Origin: Desmospora profundinema
Lineage (GTDB): Bacteria; Bacillota; Bacilli; Thermoactinomycetales; DSM-45169
Direction: 5' to 3'
Length of the DNA stretch: 64,000 nt
Assembly: GCF_031454155.1 (NCBI RefSeq)
Contig: NZ_JAVDQG010000007.1
Span: 1 to 64,000 of the forward strand
Program-made: the position numbers and the translations under genes
The notes under the pieces: generated by a model
The model's input: the letters and a program-made list of their open reading frames with translations, nothing else
Told to the model about the DNA's origin: nothing
Databases searched by the model: none
Shown: positions 44,845 through 55,586 of the stretch, one piece after another
How positions within the stretch are numbered: position 1 is the stretch's first letter
How the letters are laid out: every line of letters starts with the position of its first letter

Positions 44845-47800
44845 TCATGAGGAATTCCGGTCGGCGTGACCGCCGTCCATTTCCAACCCGATTTTATCGT
44901 TGGTCGGTTCCTCGTCCTCGTCGATTTCGCGAATCTCGATCTCCTGTTCATCCTCCGCCAGGATCTTCACGTCCATCCCCAGGCTCTGTAGCTCTTTGAT
45001 GAGAACCTTGAAGGATTCAGGCACACCAGGCTCAGGGACGTTTTCCCCCTTGACGATGGACTCATAGGTTTTCACACGTCCGACCACGTCGTCCGATTTG
45101 ACGGTGAGAATCTCCTGCAACGTGTAGGCGGCACCATACGCTTCCAGCGCCCACACCTCCATCTCACCGAAGCGCTGTCCTCCGAATTGGGCTTTCCCTC
45201 CCAAGGGCTGCTGGGTAACCAGAGAGTACGGTCCGGTGGACCGGGCGTGGATCTTATCATCCACCATGTGGGCCAGTTTGATCATGTACATCACTCCGAC
45301 GGTCACCCGGTTTTCCATCGGCTCACCGGTTCGCCCGTCGTGGAGAAGGGTCTTACCGTCTGCATCCAGTCCTGCTTCCACCAGCGAGTCAAACACGTCT
45401 TGCTCCGTCGCCCCGTCAAAAACCGGCGTGGCCATATGAAGACCCATCTGGCGGGCTGCCATCCCCAAGTGAACTTCCAACACCTGACCGACGTTCATCC
45501 GGGAAGGCACACCCAGCGGGTTTAGCACCACTTGTACGGGAGTTCCGTCAGGCAAAAACGGCATATCCTCCTCCGGCAACACCCGGGCGATCACACCCTT
45601 GTTCCCGTGGCGTCCCGCCATTTTGTCCCCTTCGGAGATCTTCCGCTTCTGGGCGATGTATACCCGTACCAGCTGGTTGACACCCGGCGGCAGTTCATCG
45701 CCATTATCCCGCTCAAACACTTTCACATCGACGACGATCCCGTCGGTTCCGTGAGGGACGCGCAGGGAAGTGTCGCGCACTTCGCGGGCCTTTTCACCGA
45801 AGATGGCATGCAGGAGCCGCTCCTCAGCGGTAAGCTCGGTCACCCCTTTGGGGGTCACCTTCCCGACGAGGATGTCCCCGGATTTGATTTCCGCCCCAAT
45901 CCGGATGATACCCCGTTCATCCAGATTTTTAAGGGCTTCTTCCCCAACGTTGGGAATATCCCGAGTGATCTCTTCCGGTCCCAGTTTGGTATCCCGGGCT
46001 TCGGATTCGTATTCCTCAATGTGAACAGAAGTGTAGACGTCTTCTTTTACCAGTTTCTCAGACAAGAGAATGGCATCTTCGTAGTTGTACCCTTCCCAGG
46101 TCATGAAGGCGACGAGAACGTTGCGCCCCAGCGCCATTTCCCCCTGGTCGGTGGAAGGCCCGTCTGCCAGGGTATCTCCCACCTTCACCCGCTCGCCCTG
46201 CCGGACGATCGGCCGTTGGTTGATACTGGTCCCCTGGTTGGAACGAATATACTTTGATAGTTTGTATTTATCCAGATCACCGCGTACCACTTGACCATCC
46301 ACTTCTTCTTCGTGACGTACCCAGATCTCGTCAGCGGCAACGCGCTCGACGATACCCGGTCGCTTGGCCAGGATGGTGACACCGGAATCACGAGCTGCCT
46401 TGTACTCCATTCCCGTTCCCACAAAGGGAGCTTCCGGCTTTAACAACGGCACCGCTTGCCGCTGCATGTTAGATCCCATCAAAGCCCGGTTGGAGTCATC
46501 GTTTTCCAGGAAGGGAATACAAGCCGTGGCCACAGAAACGACCTGTTTCGGAGAAACGTCCATAAAGTCGACGCGCTCCCGCGGCACCGGGATGATCTCT
46601 TCCTTGAAACGAACAACCACCTGCTCATTCACAAACTGTTTGTTTTCATCTAACTCGGCGTTTGCCTGGGCGACATAGTAGTTGTCTTCCTCATCAGCCG
46701 TCAGGTAGACAATCTCCTCGCTGACCCGACCGGTTTCCGGATCCACCTTGCGGTACGGCGTTTCGATAAAGCCGTACTCATTGATCCGGGCGTAGGAGGA
46801 AAGTGAGTTGATCAGCCCGATGTTGGGACCCTCAGGAGTCTCAATGGGACACATCCGACCATAGTGAGAGTGGTGGACGTCCCGCACTTCAAAGCCTGCT
46901 CGCTCCCGTGTGAGCCCGCCGGGCCCCAGTGCCGACAAGCGACGTTTATGGGTCAGTTCCGCCAGCGGGTTCGTTTGGTCCATGAATTGGGACAGCTGGC
47001 TGCTTCCAAAGAACTCTTTGATCGATGCGATCACCGGGCGGATATTGATCAATGCCTGGGGTGTGATGGCGTTGGCATCCTGAATGGACATCCGCTCCCG
47101 CACCACCCGCTCCATGCGGGAAAGCCCGATCCGGAACTGGTTTTGTAACAACTCCCCGACGGAGCGAAGGCGACGGTTCCCCAAGTGGTCAATGTCGTCG
47201 GTGTTCCCCACCCCGTGCAGAAGGTTGATAAAGTAGTTAATGGAGGCGATCACATCTTCCGGGGTGATGTTTTTCACGGAACGGTCGATCTCACCGTTGG
47301 ACATCACTCGGATCACCTTGCCGTCTTCCACCGGAGAAAAGATTTTCAGAGACTGTAGCCGGATCAAGCCGTCTTCAGGAACCCCTCCACGTACGGAGTA
47401 TTCCGACCAGCCGTACGCCCCGGATTCCAGAATCGGCATTAATCGGTTCATCAGCCGCCGATCCAGCTCCTGACCGGCTTCCGCCACAATCTCCCCGGTT
47501 TCCGGATCGACGACGGATTCAGCCAGGCGCTGGTTCATGAGCCGGTTTTTGATGTGGAGCTTCTTATTCATCTTGTACCGGCCCACGTTGGCTAGATCAT
47601 AGCGTTTGGGATCGAAAAAACGGGAAAACAGCAAGCTGCGGGCGTTGTCCGCCGTCGGCGGCTCACCCGGCCGCAGACGTTCATAGATTTCGATCAACGC
47701 TTTTTCCGTGTTGCCCGTATTGTCCTTGTCCAACGTGTTGCGGATGTATTCATCCTCTCCCAGCAAGTCCAGGATTTCGGCATCGCTGGAGAAGCCGAGC

Positions 47801-48390
47801 GCACGCAAAAGCACCGTCACCGGGATCTTCCGTGTGCGATCGATGCGCACATAGATGATGTCTTTGGCGTCGGTTTCAAATTCCAGCCAAGCCCCACGGT
47901 TGGGGATGACTGTGGCGGTGAAGGTGGGTTTCCCGTTTTTGTCGACTTTGCTATTATAGTAGACACTGGGGGAACGGACCAACTGACTGACAATCACGCG
48001 TTCAGCACCGTTGATGATAAATGTTCCCGTATCCGTCATCAAAGGGAAATCCCCCATGAAGACCTCCTGCTCCTTCACCTCGCCCGTCTCTTTGTTGATC
48101 AGACGGACCTTGACGCGCAGTGGCGCAGCATACGTGACATCCCGTTCCTTGGATTCCTCGACGGAGTACTTCGGCTCTTCCAAAGTATAGTCGATAAACT
48201 CCAGAACCAGGTTTCCCGTAAAGTCTTCGATTGGAGAAATGTCTTGAAACATTTCTTTTAACCCATGCTCCAGGAACCAATCATACGACTTTTGCTGGAT
48301 CTCGATCAGGTTGGGCAGTTCGAGAACTTCATTAATTCTCTCGTAACTGCGCCGTTGCCGCCGACCGTATTGGACTAGTTTACCTGCCAA
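44845..48390 (-). CDS. rpoB: RNA polymerase beta subunit
   Basis: A 1181-residue subunit forming the catalytic core with beta'. The rifampicin region (about 463-490) is wild type at D471, H481 and S486 ([22 protein letters not shown]). Conserved [12 protein letters not shown] and the C-terminal [16 protein letters not shown] are present. A long 592-base gap precedes it. Confidence 0.99.
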   Translation of the reverse strand: MAGKLVQYGRRQRRSYERINEVLELPNLIEIQQKSYDWFLEHGLKEMFQDISPIEDFTGNLVLEFIDYTLEEPKYSVEESKERDVTYAAPLRVKVRLINKETGEVKEQEVFMGDFPLMTDTGTFIINGAERVIVSQLVRSPSVYYNSKVDKNGKPTFTATVIPNRGAWLEFETDAKDIIYVRIDRTRKIPVTVLLRALGFSSDAEILDLLGEDEYIRNTLDKDNTGNTEKALIEIYERLRPGEPPTADNARSLLFSRFFDPKRYDLANVGRYKMNKKLHIKNRLMNQRLAESVVDPETGEIVAEAGQELDRRLMNRLMPILESGAYGWSEYSVRGGVPEDGLIRLQSLKIFSPVEDGKVIRVMSNGEIDRSVKNITPEDVIASINYFINLLHGVGNTDDIDHLGNRRLRSVGELLQNQFRIGLSRMERVVRERMSIQDANAITPQALINIRPVIASIKEFFGSSQLSQFMDQTNPLAELTHKRRLSALGPGGLTRERAGFEVRDVHHSHYGRMCPIETPEGPNIGLINSLSSYARINEYGFIETPYRKVDPETGRVSEEIVYLTADEEDNYYVAQANAELDENKQFVNEQVVVRFKEEIIPVPRERVDFMDVSPKQVVSVATACIPFLENDDSNRALMGSNMQRQAVPLLKPEAPFVGTGMEYKAARDSGVTILAKRPGIVERVAADEIWVRHEEEVDGQVVRGDLDKYKLSKYIRSNQGTSINQRPIVRQGERVKVGDTLADGPSTDQGEMALGRNVLVAFMTWEGYNYEDAILLSEKLVKEDVYTSVHIEEYESEARDTKLGPEEITRDIPNVGEEALKNLDERGIIRIGAEIKSGDILVGKVTPKGVTELTAEERLLHAIFGEKAREVRDTSLRVPHGTDGIVVDVKVFERDNGDELPPGVNQLVRVYIAQKRKISEGDKMAGRHGNKGVIARVLPEEDMPFLPDGTPVQVVLNPLGVPSRMNVGQVLEVHLGMAARQMGLHMATPVFDGATEQDVFDSLVEAGLDADGKTLLHDGRTGEPMENRVTVGVMYMIKLAHMVDDKIHARSTGPYSLVTQQPLGGKAQFGGQRFGEMEVWALEAYGAAYTLQEILTVKSDDVVGRVKTYESIVKGENVPEPGVPESFKVLIKELQSLGMDVKILAEDEQEIEIREIDEDEEPTNDKIGLEMDGGHADRNSS

Positions 48391-48982
48391 ACGAGCTCCC
48401 CCCTCGAACCCAGTCGATTAGCGGAAAAAAGATTTGTTCCCGCCGTTCCTTCTTCAAAACAAAACTCTAAGTGGTTGACAAATCCATAAATATATAAATT
48501 ACCCTGTGATGCCTCATTTTTCCAATCATGAAGGTCTATTCATACAGGGTTGCCTCATTTGCGAGTTCTTATTCACACAACAAAAAACACCCTTGCGCTG
48601 GGAATCATCCAATTCACAGACCTTGGGTTTCAGGATAGGCGAGCTAGAATCCTCCCCCTTTTAATGGGGTAGATGGAACGAGCGTTACTCGGGATCCACT
48701 GATGGGACAACAAGAGTAACTATTTATCTTTCCTGCTAGCAGGAAAGATAAATATGTCTGTTGAACTTAACTATACGCACATATGTGCTGCATATTAAAA
48801 TCAGAATCGTAAACAAACGATCCGATGTCACGCAGGCAGGTCCACCCACAAAAGTTCAACATCTACCATAGAGATTATAGGAAATGACGCTCGTAGAGAG
48901 GATTTGATGAATCAAAACACTCCATCACTTCAGTGGAGAGCAGTTCACCATTTTAAAACAATACCATATCTACCCAAGGGTG
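48391..48982. other. Long rpoB upstream region
   Basis: This 592-base gap has no gene I can support. It contains a perfect palindrome at 48721-48754, an inverted repeat ACCCTGT/ACAGGGT at 48502-48551, and two copies of TGCCTCATTT. A leader or promoter for rpoB is expected here, but I could not identify a convincing -35/-10 pair. Confidence 0.5.
48721..48754. repeat. 34-bp perfect palindrome centred on CTAG
   Basis: The half-site TATTTATCTTTCCTGCT is followed by its exact reverse complement with no loop. The centre is CTAG (48736-48739). It lies 331-364 bases upstream of rpoB. Confidence 0.9.
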
Positions 48983-49594
48983 TCAACATTCATTACTCTT
49001 TTTCCCCCGCAAGATCCAGTAACCTTTCTTTTTTAAGACCAGATCCACATCTCCAAACAAGTGTTCCAATTTCTCCTTGGCGGAAGGGGCTCCTTGCTGC
49101 TTTCGAATGACGACCCACAACTCTCCCCCCGGCAGCAAATGCTGAACAGACTCTTCAAACAACCGGTGAACGGTCCCTTTACCTGCTCGAATCGGCGGAT
49201 TGGTCAACACCGCATCAAACCGCGCTTCCCCCAGATCAGCAAACCCATCGCTGGCCTGTATGTGTACGCGCTCCTCCACGCCGTTTCGCCTGGCGTTGAT
49301 TTCAGCCAGCACCAAACCCCTCCGGTTTACATCCACCATGGTAATCCGGCATTGCGGGGCAAATACGGCACAGGCGATCCCCACAGGACCGTACCCGCAT
49401 CCCAAATCCAGAATAGACCCCGTTTCAGGCAGATTTACCGTTTCAATTAGGAGCCTGCTACCAAAATCGATCCCCTTTTTGGAGAAAACACCGGCATCCG
49501 TATGAAAGTAAAAGGGTTGACCCCGCAAGCGGGCGGATAATTCCCGGCTGTCACTCTCTGCCCCAGGTCGGGGACTGTAATAATGGTCGGTCAT
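48983..49594 (-). CDS. RsmC-like class I methyltransferase
   Basis: A 203-residue SAM-dependent methyltransferase of the RsmC/RlmG group. Visible are the SAM motif ILDLGCGYGPVGIA and the catalytic-site motif VLTNPPIRAGKG (NPP). It resembles B. subtilis YbxB, which has the same location between rplL and rpoB. It probably methylates a guanine N2 in rRNA; the exact site is inference. ATG at 49594 follows GAGGGGTG. Confidence 0.9.
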   Translation of the reverse strand: MTDHYYSPRPGAESDSRELSARLRGQPFYFHTDAGVFSKKGIDFGSRLLIETVNLPETGSILDLGCGYGPVGIACAVFAPQCRITMVDVNRRGLVLAEINARRNGVEERVHIQASDGFADLGEARFDAVLTNPPIRAGKGTVHRLFEESVQHLLPGGELWVVIRKQQGAPSAKEKLEHLFGDVDLVLKKKGYWILRGKKSNEC

Positions 49595-49664
49595 AGGATC
49601 ACCCCTCAAAATGGAAGAGCCCGCCGGCTTGATTGCCAGCGGGCCCCGGCTGGCAGGCGGAAGG

Positions 49665-50030
49665 TTACTTCAGTTCCACCGTCGCACCGGCTTCTTCCAA
49701 CTGAGATTTGATTTCTTCGGCTTCCTCTTTGGACACGCCTTCTTTCACGGGGCTCGGAGCACCGTCCACCAGGGCTTTGGCTTCTTTCAGGCCCAGACCG
49801 GTAATCCCGCGCACCGCTTTGATAACGTTGATCTTGGAGCCACCAGGGCTGGCCAGGATCACATCGAATTCAGTTTGTTCCTCAGCGGCTTCCGCAGCAG
49901 CGCCTCCACCGGCAACGGCCACCGGAGCAGCAGCGGTCACACCGAATTCTTCCTCGATCGCTTTTACCAATTCGTTCAGTTCGAGCACGCTCATGCCTTT
50001 GATGGCTTCAATGATTTGCTCTTTACTCAT
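49665..50030 (-). CDS. rplL: 50S ribosomal protein L7/L12
   Basis: A 121-residue stalk protein that recruits translation factors. The N-terminal dimer domain ([20 protein letters not shown]), Ala-rich hinge and C-terminal domain ([20 protein letters not shown]) are all present. The start MSKEQ follows the GGGAGG site; an upstream in-frame start is rejected. Confidence 0.98.
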   Translation of the reverse strand: MSKEQIIEAIKGMSVLELNELVKAIEEEFGVTAAAPVAVAGGGAAAEAAEEQTEFDVILASPGGSKINVIKAVRGITGLGLKEAKALVDGAPSPVKEGVSKEEAEEIKSQLEEAGATVELK

Positions 50031-50087
50031 GATAATACCTCCCACAAGGTTGTCGTTTTCAGTCGGTTCTTCCGGTCATTGCCGAAA

Positions 50088-50606
50088 TCAAGCTTCCTGC
50101 TGTGCACCTTCTCCGCCTTCTTCTTTGTCGGAAACAGCTTTGACAGCCAAAGCGAAGTTGCGCATCGGAGCCTGCAGCACGCTGAGAAGCATGGACAAGA
50201 GGCCCTCGCGGGACGGCAGGTCGGCCAGTGCTTTCAGTTCATCCACACCGACGACGCGGCCTTCGACGATTCCCGCTTTGATTTCCAGGTTTTTGTGATC
50301 CTTTGCGAATTGATGCAGCACTTTGGCAGGAGCCACCACATCATCTGTGGAGAAAGCGATGGCGGTAGGTCCGACCAAGTGCTCATCCAGTTCACTGTAG
50401 TTGGTTTCCGCAGTGGCCCGACGAGTCATCGTGTTTTTCAACACTTGATACTCGACACCGGCTTCGCGCAGCCGTTTGCGAAGTTCATTCATTTCGGCGA
50501 CGGTCAGCCCGCGATAGTCCGTCAGCACTGTGGTCTTGCTGCTTTCCAGCTTCTCCACAATGGCGGCCACCACTTGCTTTTTTTGCTCAATGACTTGGGT
50601 GGACAT
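50088..50606 (-). CDS. rplJ: 50S ribosomal protein L10
   Basis: A 172-residue stalk base protein that binds 23S rRNA and holds L7/L12 dimers. It contains [20 protein letters not shown] and the helical C-terminus that binds L7/L12. ATG at 50606 follows GAGGAGGTGTG. Its leader carries the known L10 binding motif, so with L12 it represses its own synthesis. Confidence 0.98.
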   Translation of the reverse strand: MSTQVIEQKKQVVAAIVEKLESSKTTVLTDYRGLTVAEMNELRKRLREAGVEYQVLKNTMTRRATAETNYSELDEHLVGPTAIAFSTDDVVAPAKVLHQFAKDHKNLEIKAGIVEGRVVGVDELKALADLPSREGLLSMLLSVLQAPMRNFALAVKAVSDKEEGGEGAQQEA

Positions 50607-50634
50607 GGACACACCTCCTCGATGTTGGTCAACC

Positions 50635-50770
50635 CCAATGAAAAAAGCCTTCGCAGACAGACGAAGGCCGGGAACAATCCTGTAAAATCCAGGACATCCA
50701 GTCACCTCGGCAGGGAAGATTAAGCACGGCTGTGCCCCTGCTGTCTACGGTTTGAGCTGTTTTTCAGTTA
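50635..50770 (-). ncRNA. L10 autoregulatory leader
   Basis: On the minus strand CCGTAGACAGCAGGGGC (50734-50750) and CTTAATCTTCCCTGCCGAGG (50704-50723) match the L10 leader consensus that is bound by the L10-L12 complex. An attenuator hairpin, GCCTTCG/CGAAGGC with a T-run, follows at 50640-50669. Confidence 0.85.
50640..50669 (-). terminator. Attenuator of the L10 leader
   Basis: GCCTTCGTC and the matching CGAAGGC arm are followed by TTTTTT on the minus strand, just before the rplJ ribosome binding site. Confidence 0.85.
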
Positions 50771-50799
50771 TGGGGTCGCATCTTTCAATGAAGCGACGA

Positions 50800-51498
50800 T
50801 CAGCGACCGACAAACGGGGTGGTGTTGATACGAACCCCTGGTCCCATCGTGGATGATACAGAAGCGTTTTTCACATATTGACCTTTGGCGGCAGCCGGTT
50901 TGGCTTTTACCAATGTGTCAATCAGCACCTGGAAGTTTTCAGCCAGTTTGTCGGTGTCGAAAGAGACTTTGCCGATGGGAGCGTGCACATTGCCCGCTTT
51001 GTCGGCGCGATACTCGATCTTACCCGCCTTCACCTCTTCGACGGCTTTGGCAACCTCGAAGGTGACGGTACCGGTCTTCGGGTTCGGCATCAAACCCCGG
51101 GGCCCCAAAATCCGCCCCAACTTCCCGACTTGGCCCATCATGTCCGGGGTGGCGATCACGACATCAAAGTCCAGCCAACCCTGGGTCACTTTGTTGACGA
51201 GATCCTCCTCGCCCACATAGTCCGCTCCGGCCTGTTCGGCTTCTTTCGCCTTTTCACCCTTGGCGAATACGAGAACCCGCTTGGTTTTACCGGTTCCGTG
51301 AGGCAATACAACGGCACCACGCACTTGTTGGTCCGCGCGTTTGGTGTCGATACCCAGACGGAAAGCGGCTTCCACCGTCTCATCGAACTTGGCCGGGGCC
51401 ACCTCTTTGACCAAGCGCAACGCTTCTTCCACTTCGTAGGTTTGTTCCCGGTCGATCTTCTTCAGCGATTCCTGATACTTCTTGCCATGTTTAGCCAC
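50800..51498 (-). CDS. rplA: 50S ribosomal protein L1
   Basis: A 232-residue L1 of the E-site stalk. It contains [20 protein letters not shown] and [15 protein letters not shown]. The GTG at 51498 follows a run of six G and gives VAKHGKKYQ, the usual start. It forms an operon with rplK. Confidence 0.97.
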   Translation of the reverse strand: MAKHGKKYQESLKKIDREQTYEVEEALRLVKEVAPAKFDETVEAAFRLGIDTKRADQQVRGAVVLPHGTGKTKRVLVFAKGEKAKEAEQAGADYVGEEDLVNKVTQGWLDFDVVIATPDMMGQVGKLGRILGPRGLMPNPKTGTVTFEVAKAVEEVKAGKIEYRADKAGNVHAPIGKVSFDTDKLAENFQVLIDTLVKAKPAAAKGQYVKNASVSSTMGPGVRINTTPFVGR

Positions 51499-51584
51499 GG
51501 TGGTTCCCCCCTTCGTGGTAATAACGGATGATCCTCCCACTCGCATCAAAGGCCCGTGGCGGCCTTTGATGCGATCTTCAGCCG

Positions 51585-52010
51585 TCAGTCTTCGACGACA
51601 ATCCCCATGCTGCGGGCGGTGCCTTCCACCATCCGCATGGCAGCTTCCACATCAGCGGCGTTCAAATCGGGCATTTTCAGCTCGGCGATTTCACGAACTT
51701 TATCCCGTTTGATGGTGGCCACTTTATTCACATTGGGCTCCCCGGATGCCTTCTCGATCCCGGCGGCTTTCTTCAGCAGCACGGCAGCCGGCGGGGTTTT
51801 GGTGATGAAGTCGAAAGAACGATCTTCATACACGGTGATTTCCACAGGAATAATCAACCCTGCCTGGTCGGAGGTACGGGCGTTAAACTCCTTACAAAAG
51901 CCCATGATATTGACGCCAGCTTGACCCAACGCGGGACCGACAGGCGGCGCCGGGTTGGCTTTGCCGGCAGGAATCTGCAGCTTGACAACTTTCGAAACTT
52001 TTTTGGCCAC
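51585..52010 (-). CDS. rplK: 50S ribosomal protein L11
   Basis: A 141-residue L11 of the GTPase-associated centre, containing [20 protein letters not shown] and [19 protein letters not shown]. The GTG at 52010 gives the family start (AKKVSKV); an ATG nine bases earlier is also possible. The 160-base region upstream, before nusG, may include an L1- or L11-type leader. Confidence 0.97.
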   Translation of the reverse strand: MAKKVSKVVKLQIPAGKANPAPPVGPALGQAGVNIMGFCKEFNARTSDQAGLIIPVEITVYEDRSFDFITKTPPAAVLLKKAAGIEKASGEPNVNKVATIKRDKVREIAELKMPDLNAADVEAAMRMVEGTARSMGIVVED

Positions 52011-52170
52011 ACCATCCAACTCCCTTCAAAAATGTGGTTCCCTCGGGTCAAACCCTCCCACGGTGATACAAAAGGGTACTTGCCGGGAAGGTGGCACATC
52101 TTCCAGGCCAGTCAAACCCAAACACGTCTACCTTACCATAATGGGAATGCAAATGGAAGGTCTTTGCGGC

Positions 52171-52704
52171 TCAAACTTTTTCCACTTGGAAGAAGTCGAG
52201 TTCCACTGGGGTTTCCCGACCGAACATGTTTACTAGCACCTTCAGCTTCTGGCGATTGACGTCCACTTCCTCGATCACACCGACAAAATCGGCGAAGGGA
52301 CCTTCTTTCACCTTGACGTTTTCAGCAATGGCGAAGTCTACTTTTGGCCGGGCTTCCTCCATCCCCATCTGGTTGAGGATCGCCTGCACTTCGTCCGGCA
52401 TAAGGGGAGTCGGTTTGGATCCTGACCCCGCGGAACCCACAAACCCGGTCACTCCCGGGGTATTGCGCACCACGTACCACGAGTCGTCGGTCATCACCAT
52501 CTCGACCAGGACGTAGCCCGGAAAAACTTTGCGCTGAACAGTCTTCCGCTTCCCGTCTTTGTTTTCAATCTCCTCTTCTGTTGGGACGAGTACGCGGAAA
52601 ATCTTATCCTGCATATCCATCGAGTGGACCCGTTTTTCCAGGTTCGTTTTCACCTTGTTCTCGTAGCCGGAATACGTGTGGACCACATACCAATTCTTCT
52701 CCAT
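52171..52704 (-). CDS. nusG: Transcription factor NusG
   Basis: A 177-residue factor with an NGN domain (KNWYVVHTYSGYENKVKTNL), a short linker and a C-terminal KOW domain (KEGPFADFVGVIEEVD). It binds beta' and S10 and affects pausing and termination. It follows secE by 53 bases. Confidence 0.98.
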   Translation of the reverse strand: MEKNWYVVHTYSGYENKVKTNLEKRVHSMDMQDKIFRVLVPTEEEIENKDGKRKTVQRKVFPGYVLVEMVMTDDSWYVVRNTPGVTGFVGSAGSGSKPTPLMPDEVQAILNQMGMEEARPKVDFAIAENVKVKEGPFADFVGVIEEVDVNRQKLKVLVNMFGRETPVELDFFQVEKV

Positions 52705-52757
52705 GCGTCAGGGTGTAACACCCTGTCCCCCCTTATGACGAATTTGCCTCACACTCC

Positions 52758-52985
52758 TCAAGCAGTGGTGATCATTTTCACCAGCTCCGCAATGCCCAGA
52801 TCGAGCAACGTGATAAAGAGCGTCACCAGGGTAACGGTCACCAGCACGACCAGGGTATACTTGAACAGTTCCTGGCGAGTGGGCCAACTCACCTTTTTCA
52901 GCTCCGTTCCGACGCCGCGAAAAAAGTTGATCATACCGATGAAGCTTCGTTTGATGCTTCTGCCCAGTCGGCCGAGAAAACCCAT
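52758..52985 (-). CDS. secE: Preprotein translocase subunit SecE
   Basis: A 75-residue protein with one C-terminal membrane helix after the typical ELKKVSWPTRQEL motif. It clamps SecY. The ATG at 52985 follows a run of six G; longer in-frame starts lack this site. Confidence 0.95.
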   Translation of the reverse strand: MGFLGRLGRSIKRSFIGMINFFRGVGTELKKVSWPTRQELFKYTLVVLVTVTLVTLFITLLDLGIAELVKMITTA

Positions 52986-53026
52986 GTGCGTTCCCCCCAT
53001 GAGATAGATCAATCGCAATCATGCGA

Positions 53027-53176
53027 TCACTTGGTTTCACGATGCGCCCGATGCCCGTTACAGCGGGGGCAGAACTTGCGGAACTCCATCCGATCCGGAT
53101 GTTTCCGTTTGTTTTTGGTGGTCGAATAATTGCGCTCCTTGCAATCCGTGCAGGCCAACGTCACCAGTACCCGCAT
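53027..53176 (-). CDS. rpmG: 50S ribosomal protein L33, zinc type
   Basis: A 49-residue L33 starting [20 protein letters not shown]. It has four zinc cysteines (Cys9, Cys12, Cys36, Cys39), so it is the C+ form made under zinc-replete conditions. It lies just before secE, as rpmGB does in B. subtilis. Confidence 0.96.
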   Translation of the reverse strand: MRVLVTLACTDCKERNYSTTKNKRKHPDRMEFRKFCPRCNGHRAHRETK

Positions 53177-53246
53177 GCCCAACACCTCCTTGTCCAAAAC
53201 CGATCCACAGACTCAAATCACGGGCGTAATACAAAATACCCAAACT

Positions 53247-53275
53247 ACTTTATCACACGCGATTGGAGGTGTCAA
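53247..53275 (-). promoter_or_regulatory. Sigma-A promoter of rpmG-secE-nusG
   Basis: On the minus strand a perfect TTGACA is followed after 17 bases by TAAAGT, about 70 bases before the rpmG start. Confidence 0.8.
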
Positions 53276-53402
53276 TGAAACCCAGACCGTTATCTCTCCA
53301 TTATAGACGCATAAAGCAAAACCTAAAACCAACGTGAAATGTTTCACCAGAAAAGGAGGGTTTTGACGGTTGTTGTCGAATCGGGAACCATGGGAAGGAA
53401 AG

Positions 53403-53424
53403 AAAAAAACAGGGTCCCCCCTGC
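53403..53424 (-). terminator. Terminator after sigH
   Basis: CAGGG and CCCTG pair around GGGA on the minus strand, followed by TTTTTTT. It lies 170 bases beyond the sigH stop. Confidence 0.7.
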
Positions 53425-53595
53425 TGATCCTTTTCCCCTCTATAGACGAACAAGACCCCGATTCAGCTACAACCGGATGACAACCCCTTCACCGACCCGC
53501 TATGTAAAGGGAACCTGCCGTCGGGTCGATTCTTTCCCACTATTAGGAAAGGGAGCCTACCCGGCAACGAACGAAGGAGTCCTCCTGCATTTTCG

Positions 53596-54246
53596 TTACG
53601 GAGTAAATTCTCGTATTTCCAAGTAGCGTTCCAATTTCCGCTTTACCCGTTGCAGGGCATTATCGATCGATTTTACATGGCGATTTAAGTCAACAGCGAT
53701 TTCCTGATAGGAGCGCCCGTCCAAATACAGCATCAACACTTGCCGCTCCAATTCGCTCAAAATTTGTGACATTTTATCTTCGATGTCATCAAATTCTTCT
53801 TGGTTGATATACAGCTCCTCGGGATCTGACACGCGACCGCCGGTTAGGACGTCCATCAATGTCCGGTCGGAATCTTCGTCATAGATGGGCTTGTCCAGGG
53901 AGACGTAGGAATTGAGCGGGATGTGCTTCTGACGTGTGGCCGTCTTGATCGCAGTAATGATCTGACGTGTGATGCACAGCTCGGCAAACGCTTTGAACGA
54001 AGCCAGTTTGTCGCCGCGAAAATCACGGATCGCCTTATAAAGCCCAATCATCCCCTCCTGTACGATATCCTCATGGTCAGCCCCGATCAAAAAATACGAA
54101 CGGGCCTTGGCTCGTACAAAATTTTTGTATTTGTTAATCAATTGCTCCAGTGCCGCACCGTCTCCCACCCGCACGGACTCCACCAGCTCTTCGTCGGCCA
54201 TCGTTTCGTAGTTCAAAACCGTGCCCCACTGAAGATTGACGCTCAC
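53596..54246 (-). CDS. sigH: RNA polymerase sigma factor SigH
   Basis: A 216-residue sigma-70-type factor that turns on early sporulation and stationary-phase genes (spo0A, spo0F, spoIIA). The order is region 2 (NFVRAKARSYFLIGADHEDI, VQEGMIGLYKAIRDF) followed by region 4 (SYQEIAVDLNRHVKSIDNAL). The GTG at 54246 is at good distance from GGAGGG; an ATG six bases earlier abuts that site. A distant terminator follows. Confidence 0.97.
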   Translation of the reverse strand: MSVNLQWGTVLNYETMADEELVESVRVGDGAALEQLINKYKNFVRAKARSYFLIGADHEDIVQEGMIGLYKAIRDFRGDKLASFKAFAELCITRQIITAIKTATRQKHIPLNSYVSLDKPIYDEDSDRTLMDVLTGGRVSDPEELYINQEEFDDIEDKMSQILSELERQVLMLYLDGRSYQEIAVDLNRHVKSIDNALQRVKRKLERYLEIREFTP

Positions 54247-54326
54247 CTTCATCCCTCCGACCCGTTGGCTGGAAACCAGGATACTCCTATTATATCTGAG
54301 TTGAAACAAAAACGTCAAATTTCCAC

Positions 54327-54830
54327 CTATTTTTTCCGACGTATCGATTCCAGCCGTTCCAAAATTTCCTGGGTCAATCCCTGCCCCAAGGTTCTCTTTC
54401 TTCCCTGTTTATCCTCGTCGATCCGTTTGGCGACTTCCTTCTTCATATTTTTCATCTCTTGCAACAATTCCCGGGCGGAAAGACGATACGCCCCCTGCCC
54501 GAAAATCATCCGTTGCTCCAGATAATCGGAAGTAGCCACATACAGGCGGCGGCCGGAAGCCCGGTTTTTTTTGACCAGCCGCTCAATCAACTGATCAGCG
54601 GTTTCATGCTCGCGGGTGTAACGAACCGTGATGTTGCCCAGCGTTTCTCGGCTTTCCCCTCCCGCTGTCCGATGGGCATCAAAGACCAGGGTGACACGGC
54701 GACCGGAGCTGGCCTGATATTCCGACAGAAGTTCGATCAGCTGAACTCGGGCTTCCTCCAAGGGAAGCGTTTTCCAATACTCGTGGGCACCGATAATGTT
54801 GTATCCGTCCACGATGAGCCACTCCTCCAT
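54327..54830 (-). CDS. rae1: Ribosome-associated endoribonuclease Rae1 (YacP, NYN domain)
   Basis: A 167-residue NYN/PIN-like nuclease. The acidic site is seen in LIVDGYNIIGA, LVFDAHR and VATSDYLEQRMI. B. subtilis Rae1 cleaves mRNA in the ribosomal A site. It lies between rlmB and sigH, its conserved position, four bases after rlmB. Confidence 0.92.
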   Translation of the reverse strand: MEEWLIVDGYNIIGAHEYWKTLPLEEARVQLIELLSEYQASSGRRVTLVFDAHRTAGGESRETLGNITVRYTREHETADQLIERLVKKNRASGRRLYVATSDYLEQRMIFGQGAYRLSARELLQEMKNMKKEVAKRIDEDKQGRKRTLGQGLTQEILERLESIRRKK

Positions 54831-54833
54831 CGA

Positions 54834-55586
54834 TCACACCCGGCCGCTTTCCCGCCGGCGCATCACTTCGTACATGAAGAGCGCCGCAGCCACCGAAGCG
54901 TTAAGAGAAGAAACGCGTCCTTTCATCGGCAAACGCACTAAAAAATCGCACCGTTGTTTCAAGACATGACTGATCCCTTTCCCTTCGTTCCCGATGACCA
55001 GGGCGACGGGCACTTGATAATCGACGGAGCCAAAATCATCCACGGCGTCGGCATCGGTCCCCACCAACCAGACCCCCTGTTCCTTCAGTTGATCTGCCAG
55101 GCGATTCAGGTTGGTCACCCGTGCAACAGGCACATGTTCGACGGCACCGGCGGATGTTTTGGCTACAACGGGGGTAAGTCCCACTGCACGCCGTTTGGGA
55201 ATGACCACTCCATGGACACCAGCCGCATCGGCGGTGCGCAGGATGGAACCCAGGTTATGAGGATCTTCGATGCCGTCAAGCAAAAGAAAAAAAGGGGCTT
55301 CTCCCCGTTCCTCCGCATGACGGAACAACTCCTCCACACTCGCATAATCATGAGAAGCAACCTGGGCCATCACTCCCTGGTGATTGCCGCCTTGGGCCAG
55401 TTGATCCAGCTTGCGGCGGGGAACGGTCTGCACCGGCACGCCTTGCTCTTTTGCCAACTCCATCAGGGGGCCGATTCCTCCCTTCCCTCTGTGTACCCCC
55501 TCCGCCACTAACAACTTTTCGGTTTGCCGTCCCGCAACTAACGCCTCCCGTACCGGCTGACGCCCCATCACCCATTCACGTTCCAT
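54834..55586 (-). CDS. rlmB: 23S rRNA 2'-O-methyltransferase RlmB
   Basis: A 250-residue SpoU-family enzyme. The knotted SAM site shows as LVIGNEGKGISHVLKQRCD and SLNASVAAALFMYEV. It modifies G2251-equivalent in 23S rRNA. ATG at 55586 lies inside the end of mrnC (11-base overlap). Confidence 0.94.
   Translation of the reverse strand: MEREWVMGRQPVREALVAGRQTEKLLVAEGVHRGKGGIGPLMELAKEQGVPVQTVPRRKLDQLAQGGNHQGVMAQVASHDYASVEELFRHAEERGEAPFFLLLDGIEDPHNLGSILRTADAAGVHGVVIPKRRAVGLTPVVAKTSAGAVEHVPVARVTNLNRLADQLKEQGVWLVGTDADAVDDFGSVDYQVPVALVIGNEGKGISHVLKQRCDFLVRLPMKGRVSSLNASVAAALFMYEVMRRRESGRV

Larger units (their letters stand above)
53177..53595. other. Intergenic region sigH-rpmG
   Basis: This 419-base gap holds the sigma-A promoter for rpmG-secE-nusG (53247-53275) and, further from it, the sigH terminator (53403-53424). 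The stretch 53425-53595 is an untranslated tail of the sigH transcript. No further gene is seen. Confidence 0.6.

Noticed and set aside
53339-53626. Plus-strand ORF in the sigH-rpmG gap
   Set aside because: It crosses the sigH terminator and stop codon region and has no supporting signals.
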